Assembly: GCF_001544695.2 (NCBI RefSeq)
Contig: NZ_FCOM02000027.1
Location: 20,129-84,128 of the forward strand
DNA: 64,000 nt
Source: Caballeronia arvi
GTDB lineage: Bacteria; Pseudomonadota; Gammaproteobacteria; Burkholderiales; Burkholderiaceae
Direction: 5' to 3'
Both the position numbers and the translations under genes were made by a program. The notes below the pieces were generated by a model, which worked only from the letters and a program-made list of their open reading frames with translations, did no database searches and had not been told where the DNA came from. Below are positions 8,015 through 16,031 of this stretch, piece after piece (the stretch's first letter is position 1; each line of letters begins with the position of its first letter).

Positions 8015-8410
8015 ATGAGCATGAGTGATCCTATCGCCGATATGCTGACTCGCATCCGCAATGCGCAGATGGTCGAGAAAGTTTCGGTGACTATGCCCTC
8101 GTCGAAAGTCAAGGTTGCGATTGCGCAGGTTTTGAAGGACGAAGGTTATATCGACGACTTCGCGGTCAAGTCTGAAGGCGCGAAGACGGAATTGAACATC
8201 GCGTTGAAGTACTACGCCGGCCGTCCGGTCATCGAGCGCCTCGAGCGCGTCTCGAAGCCCGGTCTGCGCGTGTACCGCGGTCGCAACGACATCCCGCAGG
8301 TCATGAACGGCCTGGGCGTTGCAATCGTGTCGACGCCGAAGGGTGTGATGACCGACCGCAAGGCGCGCCAGAACGGCGTCGGCGGTGAAGTCATCTGCTA
8401 CGTCGCTTAA
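8015..8410 (+). CDS. rpsH: 30S ribosomal protein S8
   Basis: 131 residues. S8 binds helix 21 of 16S rRNA and in E. coli represses the spc operon through a similar structure at rplE. It begins MSMSDPIADMLTRIRNAQM; the C-terminal STPKGVMTDRKARQNGVGGE is the RNA-binding signature. The second ATG (8021) is also possible, but GGAG in AGGAGAAACATA favours 8015. Confidence 0.97.
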   Translation: MSMSDPIADMLTRIRNAQMVEKVSVTMPSSKVKVAIAQVLKDEGYIDDFAVKSEGAKTELNIALKYYAGRPVIERLERVSKPGLRVYRGRNDIPQVMNGLGVAIVSTPKGVMTDRKARQNGVGGEVICYVA

Positions 8411-8428
8411 CGCCTAAGGAGAAGATAC

Positions 8429-8962
8429 ATGTCTCGAGTAGGTAAAAGCCCGATCGCGCTGCCGCAAGGCGCGGAAGTGGCCATCAAGGGCGACGTCATC
8501 ACCGTGAAAGGTCCGCTCGGCACGATCTCGCAACCGGCTAACAAGCTGGTCGCCGTGACGAACGAGAACGGCACGTTGAAGCTGGCTCCGACCGATGAAA
8601 GCCGCGAAGCGAACGCGATGTCCGGCACGATGCGCGCCCTGGTGGCGAACATGGTGCAGGGCGTCACCAAGGGTTTCGAGCGCAAGCTGACGCTGGTTGG
8701 CGTCGGTTATCGTGCGCAAGCGCAAGGCGACAAGCTGAACCTGTCGCTGGGTTTCTCGCACCCCGTGGTGCACCAGATGCCGGAAGGCGTCAAGGCTGAA
8801 ACTCCGTCGCAGACCGAAATCGTGATCAAGGGGATCGACAAGCAGAAAGTCGGACAGACCGCAGCAGAAGTGCGCGGCTATCGTCCGCCTGAGCCGTACA
8901 AGGGCAAGGGCGTGCGCTATTCCGACGAGGTCGTGATCCTCAAAGAAACGAAGAAGAAGTAA
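8429..8962 (+). CDS. rplF: 50S ribosomal protein L6
   Basis: 177 residues with the duplicated L6 fold. L6 lies near the factor-binding site under the L7/L12 stalk. MSRVGKSPIALPQG opens the protein, and the C-terminal RPPEPYKGKGVRYSDE segment is the strongest family signature. AAGGAG lies 10 nt upstream of the ATG. Confidence 0.97.
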   Translation: MSRVGKSPIALPQGAEVAIKGDVITVKGPLGTISQPANKLVAVTNENGTLKLAPTDESREANAMSGTMRALVANMVQGVTKGFERKLTLVGVGYRAQAQGDKLNLSLGFSHPVVHQMPEGVKAETPSQTEIVIKGIDKQKVGQTAAEVRGYRPPEPYKGKGVRYSDEVVILKETKKK

Positions 8963-8974
8963 GGGTGCGCAATC

Positions 8975-9340
8975 ATGGATAAGACTCAATCTCGCCTGCG
9001 CCGCGCTCGTCAGACGCGTATCAAGATCGCTGAGCTGCAGGTTCCGCGTCTCGCCGTGCATCGCACGAATACGCATATCTACGCGCAAGTGTTCTCGGCA
9101 TGTGGCACGAAGGTCGTGGCAAGCGCCTCGACGCTGGAAGCCGAAGTGCGCGCTGAACTGGCCGACAAGTCTGGCAAGGGCGGCAACGTCAACGCCGCGA
9201 CCTTGATCGGCAAGCGTATCGCCGAAAAGGCCAAGGCTGCCGGCATCGAATCCGTCGCCTTTGACCGCTCGGGTTTCCGCTACCACGGCCGCGTGAAGGC
9301 GCTGGCTGATGCGGCGCGTGAAGCCGGGCTCAAGTTCTAA
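8975..9340 (+). CDS. rplR: 50S ribosomal protein L18
   Basis: 121 residues, a basic N-terminal arm (RLRRARQTRIKIAE) followed by the 5S rRNA-binding fold. The C-terminal FDRSGFRYHGRVKALADAAREAGL is diagnostic. With L5 it forms the 5S RNP. The spacing to rplF is 12 bp and to rpsE 14 bp. Confidence 0.97.
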   Translation: MDKTQSRLRRARQTRIKIAELQVPRLAVHRTNTHIYAQVFSACGTKVVASASTLEAEVRAELADKSGKGGNVNAATLIGKRIAEKAKAAGIESVAFDRSGFRYHGRVKALADAAREAGLKF

Positions 9341-9354
9341 GGGAAGAATTCGTC

Positions 9355-9873
9355 ATGGCAAAGATGCAAGCGAAAGTTCAGGCTGACGAACGCGACGACG
9401 GCCTGCGCGAAAAGATGATTTCGGTCAACCGCGTGACCAAGGTCGTGAAGGGTGGCCGTATTCTCGGCTTCGCCGCACTGACCGTGGTTGGCGACGGTGA
9501 TGGCCGAATCGGCATGGGCAAGGGCAAGGCGAAGGAAGTTCCGGTCGCCGTTCAGAAGGCAATGGAACAAGCCCGCCGCAACATGTTCAAGGTGCCCCTG
9601 AAGAACGGCACGCTGCAACACGAAGTGCACGGCAAGCACGGCGCATCGGCGGTTCTCCTCGCTCCGGCGAAGGACGGTACCGGCGTGATCGCTGGCGGCC
9701 CGATGCGCGCAGTGTTCGACGTGATGGGCGTGCAAAACGTCGTGGCCAAGAGCCACGGTTCGACGAACCCCTACAACCTCGTTCGTGCGACGCTGGACGG
9801 CCTGCGCAAGCAGTCGACCCCGGCCGACATCGCGGCGAAGCGTGGGAAGTCCGTCGAAGACATTCTGGGCTAA
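9355..9873 (+). CDS. rpsE: 30S ribosomal protein S5
   Basis: 172 residues. S5 affects translational accuracy and mRNA helicase action at the entry tunnel. The dsRBD-like N-terminal domain ([20 protein letters not shown]) and the second domain ([20 protein letters not shown]) are both visible. No changes at the VVKGGR loop, where spectinomycin-resistance changes fall, are obvious. Confidence 0.97.
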
Positions 9874-9883
9874 GGTGGTCACC

Positions 9884-10066
9884 ATGTCTGAAAAAACTGT
9901 CAAGGTTCAGCTCGTCAAGAGCCTGATCGGGACCCGCGAATCGCACCGCGCAACGGTGCGTGGCCTCGGCCTGCGTCGCCTGAACTCGGTATCCGAGCTG
10001 CAGGACACGCCGGCAGTGCGCGGGATGATCAACAAGGTCTCGTACCTCGTTAAGGTCATCGCCTAA
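9884..10066 (+). CDS. rpmD: 50S ribosomal protein L30
   Basis: 60 residues, [20 protein letters not shown] onward, the normal short bacterial L30. The ATG at 9884 follows AAGGTGG 10 bp after rpsE. The frame is open further upstream into rpsE, but only this start gives the family length. Confidence 0.96.
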
Positions 10067-10096
10067 GCGGCCGACCACGGATCCAAGGAGTTGAAC

Positions 10097-10531
10097 ATGG
10101 AATTGAATAACCTGAAGCCGGCAGAAGGCGCGAAGCACGCAAAGCGTCGCGTCGGTCGCGGTATCGGTTCGGGCCTCGGCAAGACCGCTGGCCGCGGCCA
10201 CAAGGGTCAGAAATCGCGTTCGGGCGGCTTTCACAAGGTCGGCTTCGAAGGCGGTCAGATGCCTCTGCAGCGTCGTCTGCCGAAGCGCGGCTTTACCTCG
10301 CTGACGAAGGAATTCGTCGGTGAAGTGCGCCTGGCTGACCTCGAGAAGCTGCCGGTCGACGAAATCGATCTGTTGGCGCTGAAGCAAGCGGGTCTGGTCG
10401 GCGAGCTCATCAAGAGCGCGAAGATCATCAAGACCGGCGAGATCACGCGCAAGGTCACGGTGAAGGGCCTGACGGCAACGAAGGGCGCCCGCGAGGCAAT
10501 CGAAGCCGCTGGCGGCTCGTTCGCCGAGTAA
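10097..10531 (+). CDS. rplO: 50S ribosomal protein L15
   Basis: 144 residues. L15 is a late 50S assembly protein. The Gly/Arg/Lys-rich N-terminal extension (GRGIGSGLGKTAGRGHKGQ) penetrates the rRNA. ATG at 10097 is preferred to the in-frame TTG at 10091 because AAGGAG (10085-10090) is spaced for the ATG. The last ribosomal gene before secY. Confidence 0.97.
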   Translation: MELNNLKPAEGAKHAKRRVGRGIGSGLGKTAGRGHKGQKSRSGGFHKVGFEGGQMPLQRRLPKRGFTSLTKEFVGEVRLADLEKLPVDEIDLLALKQAGLVGELIKSAKIIKTGEITRKVTVKGLTATKGAREAIEAAGGSFAE

Positions 10532-10573
10532 CGCGCTAATCGCCGTTACTAGCACTAGCATCGGAGAAGGTAC

Positions 10574-11920
10574 TTGGCTAACAGCCCGAGTCTCGCAAAA
10601 ACCGGTCGAAGCGCGGCGAAATTCGGCGATCTGCGTCGGCGTGCAGTGTTTCTGCTGCTGGCGCTGATCGTCTACCGCATTGGTGCGCATATTCCGGTAC
10701 CCGGCATCGATCCGGATCAACTGGCGAAGCTGTTTCAAAGCCAGTCGGGCGGCATCCTTGGCATGTTCAACATGTTCTCGGGTGGCGCGCTGTCACGGTT
10801 CACCATCTTCGCGCTGGGCATCATGCCCTACATTTCGGCGTCGATCATTATGCAGTTGCTGTCGATCGTGTCGCCGCAGATGGAAGCGTTGAAGAAGGAA
10901 GGGCAGGCGGGCCAGCGGAAGATCACGCAGTACACGCGTATCTTCACGGTGGTTCTGGCGACCTTCCAGGCGTTCGGTATCGCAGTTGCACTGGAGAACC
11001 AGCCGGCTCTGGTGCTGGACCCCGGCATGGTGTTCCGCCTGACGACGGTCGTCACGCTGGTGACGGGCACGATGTTCCTGATGTGGCTCGGTGAGCAGAT
11101 CACGGAGCGCGGTCTCGGCAACGGCATCTCGATCATCATCTTCGGTGGTATCGCGGCGGGTTTCCCGAACGCAATCGGTGGTCTGTTCGAACTGGTTCGC
11201 ACCGGGTCGATGAGCATCATCTCGGCGATCATCATCGTCGTGCTGATCGCGGCGGTCACGTATCTGGTCGTGTTCATCGAACGCGGTCAGCGCAAGATCC
11301 TCGTGAACTATGCGAAGCGCCAGGTCGGTAACAAGATTTACGGTGGACAGTCGTCTCATCTGCCGCTGAAGTTGAACATGTCGGGTGTGATTCCGCCGAT
11401 CTTCGCGTCGTCGATCATCCTCTTCCCGGCAACCATCCTGAACTGGTTCAGTTCGGGTACGCGCACCAACTGGTTCGCGAACACGCTGCACAACGTGGCC
11501 GAGGCGCTGAAGCCGGGCCAGCCCGTGTACGTGTTGCTGTATGCGTTGGCGATTGTTTTCTTCTGCTTCTTCTACACCGCACTGGTGTTCAACAGCCGGG
11601 AAACAGCCGACAACTTGAAGAAGAGCGGTGCTTTCGTTCCGGGTATCCGTCCGGGCGATCAGACTGCACGGTATATCGACCGCATCCTCACGCGTCTTAC
11701 GCTGGCTGGTGCGATCTACATCGTATTCGTGTGCCTGCTGCCTGAGTTTCTGGTGTTGCGCTGGAACGTGCCGTTTTATTTTGGTGGAACGTCGCTGCTG
11801 ATCATTGTCGTCGTCACGATGGACTTCATGGCTCAGGTGCAGTCGTACGTTATGTCGCAACAATATGAATCGCTGCTCAAGAAGGCAAACTTCAAGGGTG
11901 GCAACGTCCCGATGCGTTAA
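10574..11920 (+). CDS. secY: Protein translocase subunit SecY
   Basis: 448 residues with ten hydrophobic spans, the channel of the Sec translocon in the inner membrane. It begins at TTG (10574) after GGAGAAGG, giving MANSPSLAKTGRSAAKFGDL. Plug and lateral-gate regions are recognisable (GGILGMFNMFSGGALSRFTI near residue 58; the cytosolic RQVGNKIYGGQSSHLPLK loop contacts SecA). It is placed inside the spc cluster as in most bacteria. The weak start codon may lower its output relative to the ribosomal genes. Confidence 0.97.
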   Translation: MANSPSLAKTGRSAAKFGDLRRRAVFLLLALIVYRIGAHIPVPGIDPDQLAKLFQSQSGGILGMFNMFSGGALSRFTIFALGIMPYISASIIMQLLSIVSPQMEALKKEGQAGQRKITQYTRIFTVVLATFQAFGIAVALENQPALVLDPGMVFRLTTVVTLVTGTMFLMWLGEQITERGLGNGISIIIFGGIAAGFPNAIGGLFELVRTGSMSIISAIIIVVLIAAVTYLVVFIERGQRKILVNYAKRQVGNKIYGGQSSHLPLKLNMSGVIPPIFASSIILFPATILNWFSSGTRTNWFANTLHNVAEALKPGQPVYVLLYALAIVFFCFFYTALVFNSRETADNLKKSGAFVPGIRPGDQTARYIDRILTRLTLAGAIYIVFVCLLPEFLVLRWNVPFYFGGTSLLIIVVVTMDFMAQVQSYVMSQQYESLLKKANFKGGNVPMR

Positions 11921-11925
11921 GGACT

Positions 11926-12144
11926 ATGGCCAAAGACGATGTTATCCAGATGCAGGGTGAGGTCATCGAAAACTTGCCCAACGCTACTTTCCGGGTGAAA
12001 TTGGAAAATGGCCATGTCGTCCTGGGACATATCTCCGGAAAGATGCGGATGCACTACATCCGCATCCTGCCGGGCGACAAGGTTACGGTTGAATTGACGC
12101 CTTACGATCTGTCTCGTGCGCGGATCGTGTTCCGGGCGAAGTGA
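11926..12144 (+). CDS. infA: Translation initiation factor IF-1
   Basis: 72 residues, an S1-type OB fold that occupies the A site of the 30S subunit at initiation. MAKDDVIQMQGEVIENLPN and MRMHYIRILPGDKVTVELTPYDL are standard. It starts 5 bp after secY with AAGGA immediately before the ATG. Location between secY and rpmJ is typical for betaproteobacteria, unlike E. coli, where infA is elsewhere. Confidence 0.97.
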   Translation: MAKDDVIQMQGEVIENLPNATFRVKLENGHVVLGHISGKMRMHYIRILPGDKVTVELTPYDLSRARIVFRAK

Positions 12145-12164
12145 TTTGAAAAAAGGGTAATATC

Positions 12165-12281
12165 ATGAAAGTGATGGCATCGGTTAAGCGCATTTGCCGC
12201 AATTGCAAGATCATCAAGCGCAAGGGCGTTGTGCGCGTGATTTGCAGCTCTGATCCGCGCCACAAACAGCGTCAAGGCTGA
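12165..12281 (+). CDS. rpmJ: 50S ribosomal protein L36
   Basis: A 38-residue protein found by reading the gap between infA and rps[21 protein letters not shown] and on, ending RHKQRQG. Zinc ligands C11, C14, C27 and H33 are all present, so this is the zinc-binding form. AAAAGGGTAA precedes the ATG. It is the smallest ribosomal protein and a late 50S component. Confidence 0.96.
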
Positions 12282-12322
12282 ACGCCGCGCTTTTGCTTGC
12301 GCTTTTTGTTTGAGGAAAAACA

Positions 12323-12688
12323 ATGGCTCGTATCGCAGGGGTTAACATCCCGAATCACCAGCATACCGAGATCGGCCTGACGGCAATCTTCGGCATCGGA
12401 CGCACGCGCTCGCGCGGCATTTGCACCGCTGCTGGTGTGGAATTTTCGAAGAAGGTCAAGGACCTCACCGACGCAGACCTCGAAAAGCTGCGTGACGAAG
12501 TGGGCAAGTTCATCGTCGAAGGCGACCTGCGCCGTGAAGTCACGATGAACATCAAGCGCCTGATGGACTTGGGTTGCTACCGCGGCATGCGCCATCGCAA
12601 GGGTCTGCCCCTGCGCGGCCAGCGTACGCGCACGAATGCCCGTACGCGCAAGGGTCCGCGTCGTGCAGCGCAATCGCTGAAGAAGTAA
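12323..12688 (+). CDS. rpsM: 30S ribosomal protein S13
   Basis: 121 residues. S13 forms head bridges to the 50S subunit and touches P-site tRNA with its basic tail (RTRTNARTRKGPRRAAQSLKK). It opens MARIAGVNIPNHQHTEIGLT; the helix-hairpin-helix-like IFGIGRTRSRGIC follows. First gene of the alpha cluster. In E. coli S4 represses this operon at a pseudoknot over rpsM; no such fold was demonstrated here. Confidence 0.97.
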   Translation: MARIAGVNIPNHQHTEIGLTAIFGIGRTRSRGICTAAGVEFSKKVKDLTDADLEKLRDEVGKFIVEGDLRREVTMNIKRLMDLGCYRGMRHRKGLPLRGQRTRTNARTRKGPRRAAQSLKK

Positions 12689-12716
12689 GCGGAACTGACA
12701 GTTACAGGAAAACGTA

Positions 12717-13121
12717 ATGGCTAAGGCTTCGAACAACTCCGCGGCGCAACGCGTTCGCAAGAAGGTCAAGAAGAACGTCGCCGAGGGCGTGGTTCACGTT
12801 CACGCGTCGTTCAACAACACCATCATCACGATCACCGATCGTCAAGGCAACGCGCTGGCATGGGCGACCTCGGGCGGTCAGGGCTTCAAGGGCTCGCGTA
12901 AGTCGACGCCGTTTGCAGCTCAGGTCGCAGCCGAATCGGCTGGCCGCGTGGCGTTGGAATACGGCGTGAAGAACCTCGAAGTGCGGATCAAGGGCCCCGG
13001 CCCTGGCCGTGAATCGGCGGTGCGCGCGCTGCATGGTCTTGGCATCAAGATCACCGCGATCTCCGACGTGACGCCGGTCCCGCACAACGGCTGCCGTCCG
13101 CCGAAGCGCCGTCGTATCTAA
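12717..13121 (+). CDS. rpsK: 30S ribosomal protein S11
   Basis: 134 residues. S11 lies on the 30S platform near the mRNA exit. The segment GPGPGRESAVRALHGLGIKI and the C-terminal PVPHNGCRPPKRRRI are family signatures. AGGAAAACGTA precedes the ATG. A 149 bp gap follows before rpsD. Confidence 0.97.
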   Translation: MAKASNNSAAQRVRKKVKKNVAEGVVHVHASFNNTIITITDRQGNALAWATSGGQGFKGSRKSTPFAAQVAAESAGRVALEYGVKNLEVRIKGPGPGRESAVRALHGLGIKITAISDVTPVPHNGCRPPKRRRI

Positions 13122-13229
13122 TACGTCGACGCTGCCGCATGTTTCCTGTCGATGCGCAAGTATCGGCGGGTTTCGTGCGTTGTGAAGTTTTGACTAAGCC
13201 CACCGTTCGGCCCAAAGGGTTCGAACTAG

Positions 13230-13247
13230 CGCATACGAAAGTGTGCG
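13230..13247 (+). other. GAAA-tetraloop hairpin in the rpsD leader
   Basis: CGCATAC (13230-13236), loop GAAA, GTGTGCG (13241-13247): seven pairs with one G-U and a C-G closing a GNRA loop, 23 nt before the rpsD GTG. The gap between rpsK and rpsD is long for this cluster. It could be a binding site for a ribosomal protein such as S4, or simply an mRNA stability element. Confidence 0.45.
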
Positions 13248-13270
13248 TGATCAATATTTAAGGATGCAAA

Positions 13271-13894
13271 GTGGCACGCTATACCGGTCCCAAAGCAAAG
13301 CTGTCCCGCCGTGAAGGCACCGATCTCTTCCTGAAGAGCGCACGCCGCTCGCTCGCCGACAAGTGCAAGCTCGACAGCAAGCCCGGCCAGCATGGCCGCA
13401 CCTCGGGCGCGCGTACGTCCGACTACGGTACCCAGTTGCGCGAAAAGCAGAAAGTGAAGCGTATCTATGGCGTGCTGGAGCGTCAGTTCCGCCGCTACTT
13501 CGCTGAAGCCGACCGCCGCAAGGGCCCGACGGGTGAAAACCTGCTGCAGTTGCTCGAGTCGCGTCTCGACAACGTCGTGTATCGCATGGGCTTCGGCTCG
13601 ACGCGCGCCGAAGCGCGTCAGCTCGTGAGCCACAAGTCGATCCTCGTGAACGGCCAGGTCGCGAACATCCCGTCGCTGCAAGTGAAGTCGGGCGACGTCG
13701 TGTCCGTGCGCGAACAGTCGCGCAAGCAGGCTCGTATCGTCGAAGCGCTGTCGCTGGCCGAGCAAGGCGGCATGGCGAGCTGGGTGTCCGTCGACGCGAA
13801 GAAGTTCGAAGGAACGTTCAAGTCGATGCCCGAGCGTAGCGACATCGCCGGCGACATCAACGAAAGCCTGATCGTCGAATTGTATTCGCGTTAA
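13271..13894 (+). CDS. rpsD: 30S ribosomal protein S4
   Basis: 207 residues, start GTG (13271) after AAGGATGCAAA. S4 nucleates 30S assembly on the 5' domain of 16S rRNA and in E. coli represses the alpha operon. It begins MARYTGPKAKLSRREGTDLF. The S4 RNA-binding domain follows around residues 95-155 (LLQLLESRLDNVVYRMGFGS and on). N-terminal Cys zinc-ribbon residues are absent, as is common in proteobacteria. Confidence 0.97.
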   Translation: MARYTGPKAKLSRREGTDLFLKSARRSLADKCKLDSKPGQHGRTSGARTSDYGTQLREKQKVKRIYGVLERQFRRYFAEADRRKGPTGENLLQLLESRLDNVVYRMGFGSTRAEARQLVSHKSILVNGQVANIPSLQVKSGDVVSVREQSRKQARIVEALSLAEQGGMASWVSVDAKKFEGTFKSMPERSDIAGDINESLIVELYSR

Positions 13895-13913
13895 TCGCGG
13901 CGGTAATGGATGG

Positions 13914-13967
13914 ACAGCCGGGGAGCCTGATTGCTCGTGGCAAGGGGTGGCCTCGGCTGTTTATTTT
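13914..13967 (+). terminator. Hairpin with U-rich tail between rpsD and rpoA
   Basis: ACAGCCG (13914-13920) pairs with CGGCTGT (13954-13960), with a second possible GCC/GGC pairing inside, followed by TTATTTT. It looks like an attenuator limiting read-through from the ribosomal genes into rpoA. The U-tract is interrupted, so it is unlikely to be a complete stop. Confidence 0.5.
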
Positions 13968-14028
13968 CAGGTTGTTACCGGTCAGCCTTATCGGTGTAAC
14001 GAGCCGAGGGTATTGAAAAGGAAAACCT

Positions 14029-15006
14029 ATGCAAACCAGTTTGTTGAAGCCCAAGATCATTGCAGTTGAATCGCTTGGTGAAAACCACGCGAAAGTGGTT
14101 ATGGAGCCGTTCGAACGCGGCTATGGCCACACCTTGGGTAACGCGCTTCGGCGCGTGCTGCTGTCGTCGATGATCGGCTACGCGCCGACCGAAGTGACGA
14201 TCGCAGGCGTCGTGCACGAATACTCGACGCTCGACGGTGTGCAAGAGGATGTGGTCAACCTGCTGTTGAACCTGAAGGGTGTCGTCTTCAAGTTGCACAA
14301 CCGCGACGAAGTCACGGTGACGCTGCGCAAGGAAGGCGAAGGCGTCGTCACGGCCGGCGATATCGAACTCGCGCACGACTGCGAGGTCATCAATCCGGAA
14401 CACGTGATCGCTCACCTGTCGAAGGGCGGCAAACTCGACGTTCAGATCAAGATCGAGAAAGGCCGCGGCTATGTGCCGGGCAACGTGCGTCGTTACGGCG
14501 AAGATTCGGCGAAGATCATCGGCCGCATCGTGCTGGACGCTTCGTTCTCGCCGGTTCGCCGCGTGAGCTACGCCGTCGAAAGCGCGCGTGTCGAACAGCG
14601 TACGGACCTCGACAAGCTCGTGATGAACATCGAAACCAACGGCGTGATTTCGCCGGAAGAAGCGATCCGCCAGTCGGCTCGCATTCTGGTCGATCAGTTG
14701 TCGGTGTTCGCAGCGCTCGAAGGCACGGAAGCGGCAGCGGAAGCGCCGTCGCGTGCGCCGCAGATCGATCCGATCCTGCTGCGTCCGGTGGACGACCTCG
14801 AACTCACGGTTCGTTCCGCGAACTGCCTGAAGGCCGAGAACATCTACTACATCGGCGATCTGATCCAGCGCACGGAAAACGAACTGCTCAAGACGCCGAA
14901 CCTGGGCCGCAAGTCGCTGAACGAAATCAAGGAAGTCTTGGCTTCGCGCGGTCTCACGCTTGGTATGAAGCTCGAAAACTGGCCGCCGGCTGGTCTCGAC
15001 AAGTAA
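14029..15006 (+). CDS. rpoA: RNA polymerase alpha subunit
   Basis: 325 residues. The N-terminal dimerisation domain (to about residue 230; GYGHTLGNALRRVLLSSMIG contains the conserved assembly residues) is joined by an Ala-rich linker (EGTEAAAEAPSRAPQ) to the C-terminal domain, which binds UP elements and activators (LRPVDDLELTVRSANCLKAE and LGRKSLNEIKEVL). AAAGGAAAACCT lies before the ATG. Position between rpsD and rplQ is conserved. Confidence 0.98.
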   Translation: MQTSLLKPKIIAVESLGENHAKVVMEPFERGYGHTLGNALRRVLLSSMIGYAPTEVTIAGVVHEYSTLDGVQEDVVNLLLNLKGVVFKLHNRDEVTVTLRKEGEGVVTAGDIELAHDCEVINPEHVIAHLSKGGKLDVQIKIEKGRGYVPGNVRRYGEDSAKIIGRIVLDASFSPVRRVSYAVESARVEQRTDLDKLVMNIETNGVISPEEAIRQSARILVDQLSVFAALEGTEAAAEAPSRAPQIDPILLRPVDDLELTVRSANCLKAENIYYIGDLIQRTENELLKTPNLGRKSLNEIKEVLASRGLTLGMKLENWPPAGLDK

Positions 15007-15028
15007 TTCGACAGGTCACAAGCGTTAC

Positions 15029-15072
15029 TGGCAAAGACGCGGATTTTCCTTTAAAATCCGCGTCTTGCTTTT
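15029..15072 (+). promoter_or_regulatory. Promoter/terminator-like inverted repeat before rplQ
   Basis: TGGCAA (15029-15034), a 17 bp spacer and TAAAAT (15052-15057) resemble a sigma-70 promoter. AAGACGCGGATTTT (15034-15047) and AAAATCCGCGTCTT (15053-15066) form a perfect 14 bp stem with loop CCTTT and are followed by GCTTTTT. The layout copies the element before rplN (same stem length, same 5 nt loop, same place relative to -35 and -10). Confidence 0.68.
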
Positions 15073-15147
15073 TCTCCGACCGGCCCGTGCCCCAAATCAG
15101 GGTGCAATAGAAGAGCTGGCTCTAAACTCGTTATAGGAAGCTGAAAA

Positions 15148-15543
15148 ATGCGTCATAAGCATGGTCTGCGGAAACTGAACCGCACGAGCAGCCATCGTCT
15201 GGCAATGCTCCGCAATATGTCGAATTCGCTCATCGAGCACGAAGTCATCAAGACGACGCTGCCGAAGGCCAAGGAACTGCGCAAGGTTGTCGAGCCCCTC
15301 ATCACGCTGGGCAAGAAGCCGTCGCTGGCGAACCGTCGTCTGGCCTTCAACCGCCTGCGCGATCGTGATTCCGTCGCGAAGCTGTTCGACGTCCTCGGCC
15401 CGCGTTACGCGAACCGTCCGGGTGGCTACCTCAGCATCCTGAAGTTCGGCTTCCGCGTCGGCGACAACGCTCCGATGGCGCTGGTCCAGCTCATGGATCG
15501 CCCGGAAGTCGAAGAGACGGAAGAAGTGCAGGAAGCGGAATAA
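15148..15543 (+). CDS. rplQ: 50S ribosomal protein L17
   Basis: 131 residues. L17 binds near the exit tunnel. It starts MRHKHGLRKLNRTSSHRLAM, the invariant family opening. The acidic tail (EVEETEEVQEAE) is typical of Burkholderia relatives. It has its own putative promoter (15029-15057) as well as read-through from rpoA, and a clear terminator follows. Confidence 0.97.
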   Translation: MRHKHGLRKLNRTSSHRLAMLRNMSNSLIEHEVIKTTLPKAKELRKVVEPLITLGKKPSLANRRLAFNRLRDRDSVAKLFDVLGPRYANRPGGYLSILKFGFRVGDNAPMALVQLMDRPEVEETEEVQEAE

Positions 15544-15564
15544 ATTCCGAATTCGGTTGTTACC

Positions 15565-15598
15565 AAAAAGGCCAGGCTTGAAGCTTGGCCTTTTTGCT
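15565..15598 (+). terminator. Terminator of the ribosomal cluster
   Basis: AAAAAGGCCA (15565-15574) and TGGCCTTTTT (15586-15595) form a 10 bp stem ending in a T-run. It closes the whole tuf-rplQ region before cutA. Confidence 0.9.
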
Positions 15599-15698
15599 TT
15601 GTGGCTGCGACGTTTCAGCGCGCGGAAGCGTAAAAGTGCGTGTCGGCCGCCGATGCTACGATATACAGCTAGCCTGTCGCGCTTTTCCGGAGTACCGA

Positions 15699-16031
15699 GT
15701 GAACGTTCCCGTCGTTTTGATGCTCTCCACGCTGCCCGACGCCGCCGCAGCCGATGCGCTCGCGCAAGCGGCGCTCGAAGCGCGACTGGCCGCGTGCGTG
15801 ACGAACCTCGGCGCGGTGTCCTCGCGGTATCACTGGAAAGGGGCTCTGGAGTCGTCGCAGGAAGTGCAGTTGCTGTTCAAGACGAGCGTCGCGCGCTGTG
15901 AGGAGTTGCAGCGCTTCGTCGAGGCTCGGCATCCCTATGAAACCCCCGAAATGCTCGTCTGGCAGGTGGACGCATCGTCTGGCTACGGTCAGTGGGTCAA
16001 CGCAGAAACGCAGCGCCCTCTTCATGTTTGA
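15699..16031 (+). CDS. cutA: Divalent-cation tolerance protein CutA
   Basis: 110 residues if started at GTG 15699, which follows GGAG (15689-15692) at 6 nt. Longer in-frame starts exist upstream but overlap the rplQ terminator. CutA is a small trimeric ferredoxin-like protein linked to copper tolerance and dsbD expression in E. coli; its molecular role is unsettled. Family motifs seen: LAACVTNLGAVSSRYHWKG (about residues 28-46), EVQLLFKTS, and HPYETPEMLVW near the C-terminus. The 3' end overlaps dsbD by 8 bp, the usual cutA-dsbD pairing. Confidence 0.93.
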   Translation: MNVPVVLMLSTLPDAAAADALAQAALEARLAACVTNLGAVSSRYHWKGALESSQEVQLLFKTSVARCEELQRFVEARHPYETPEMLVWQVDASSGYGQWVNAETQRPLHV

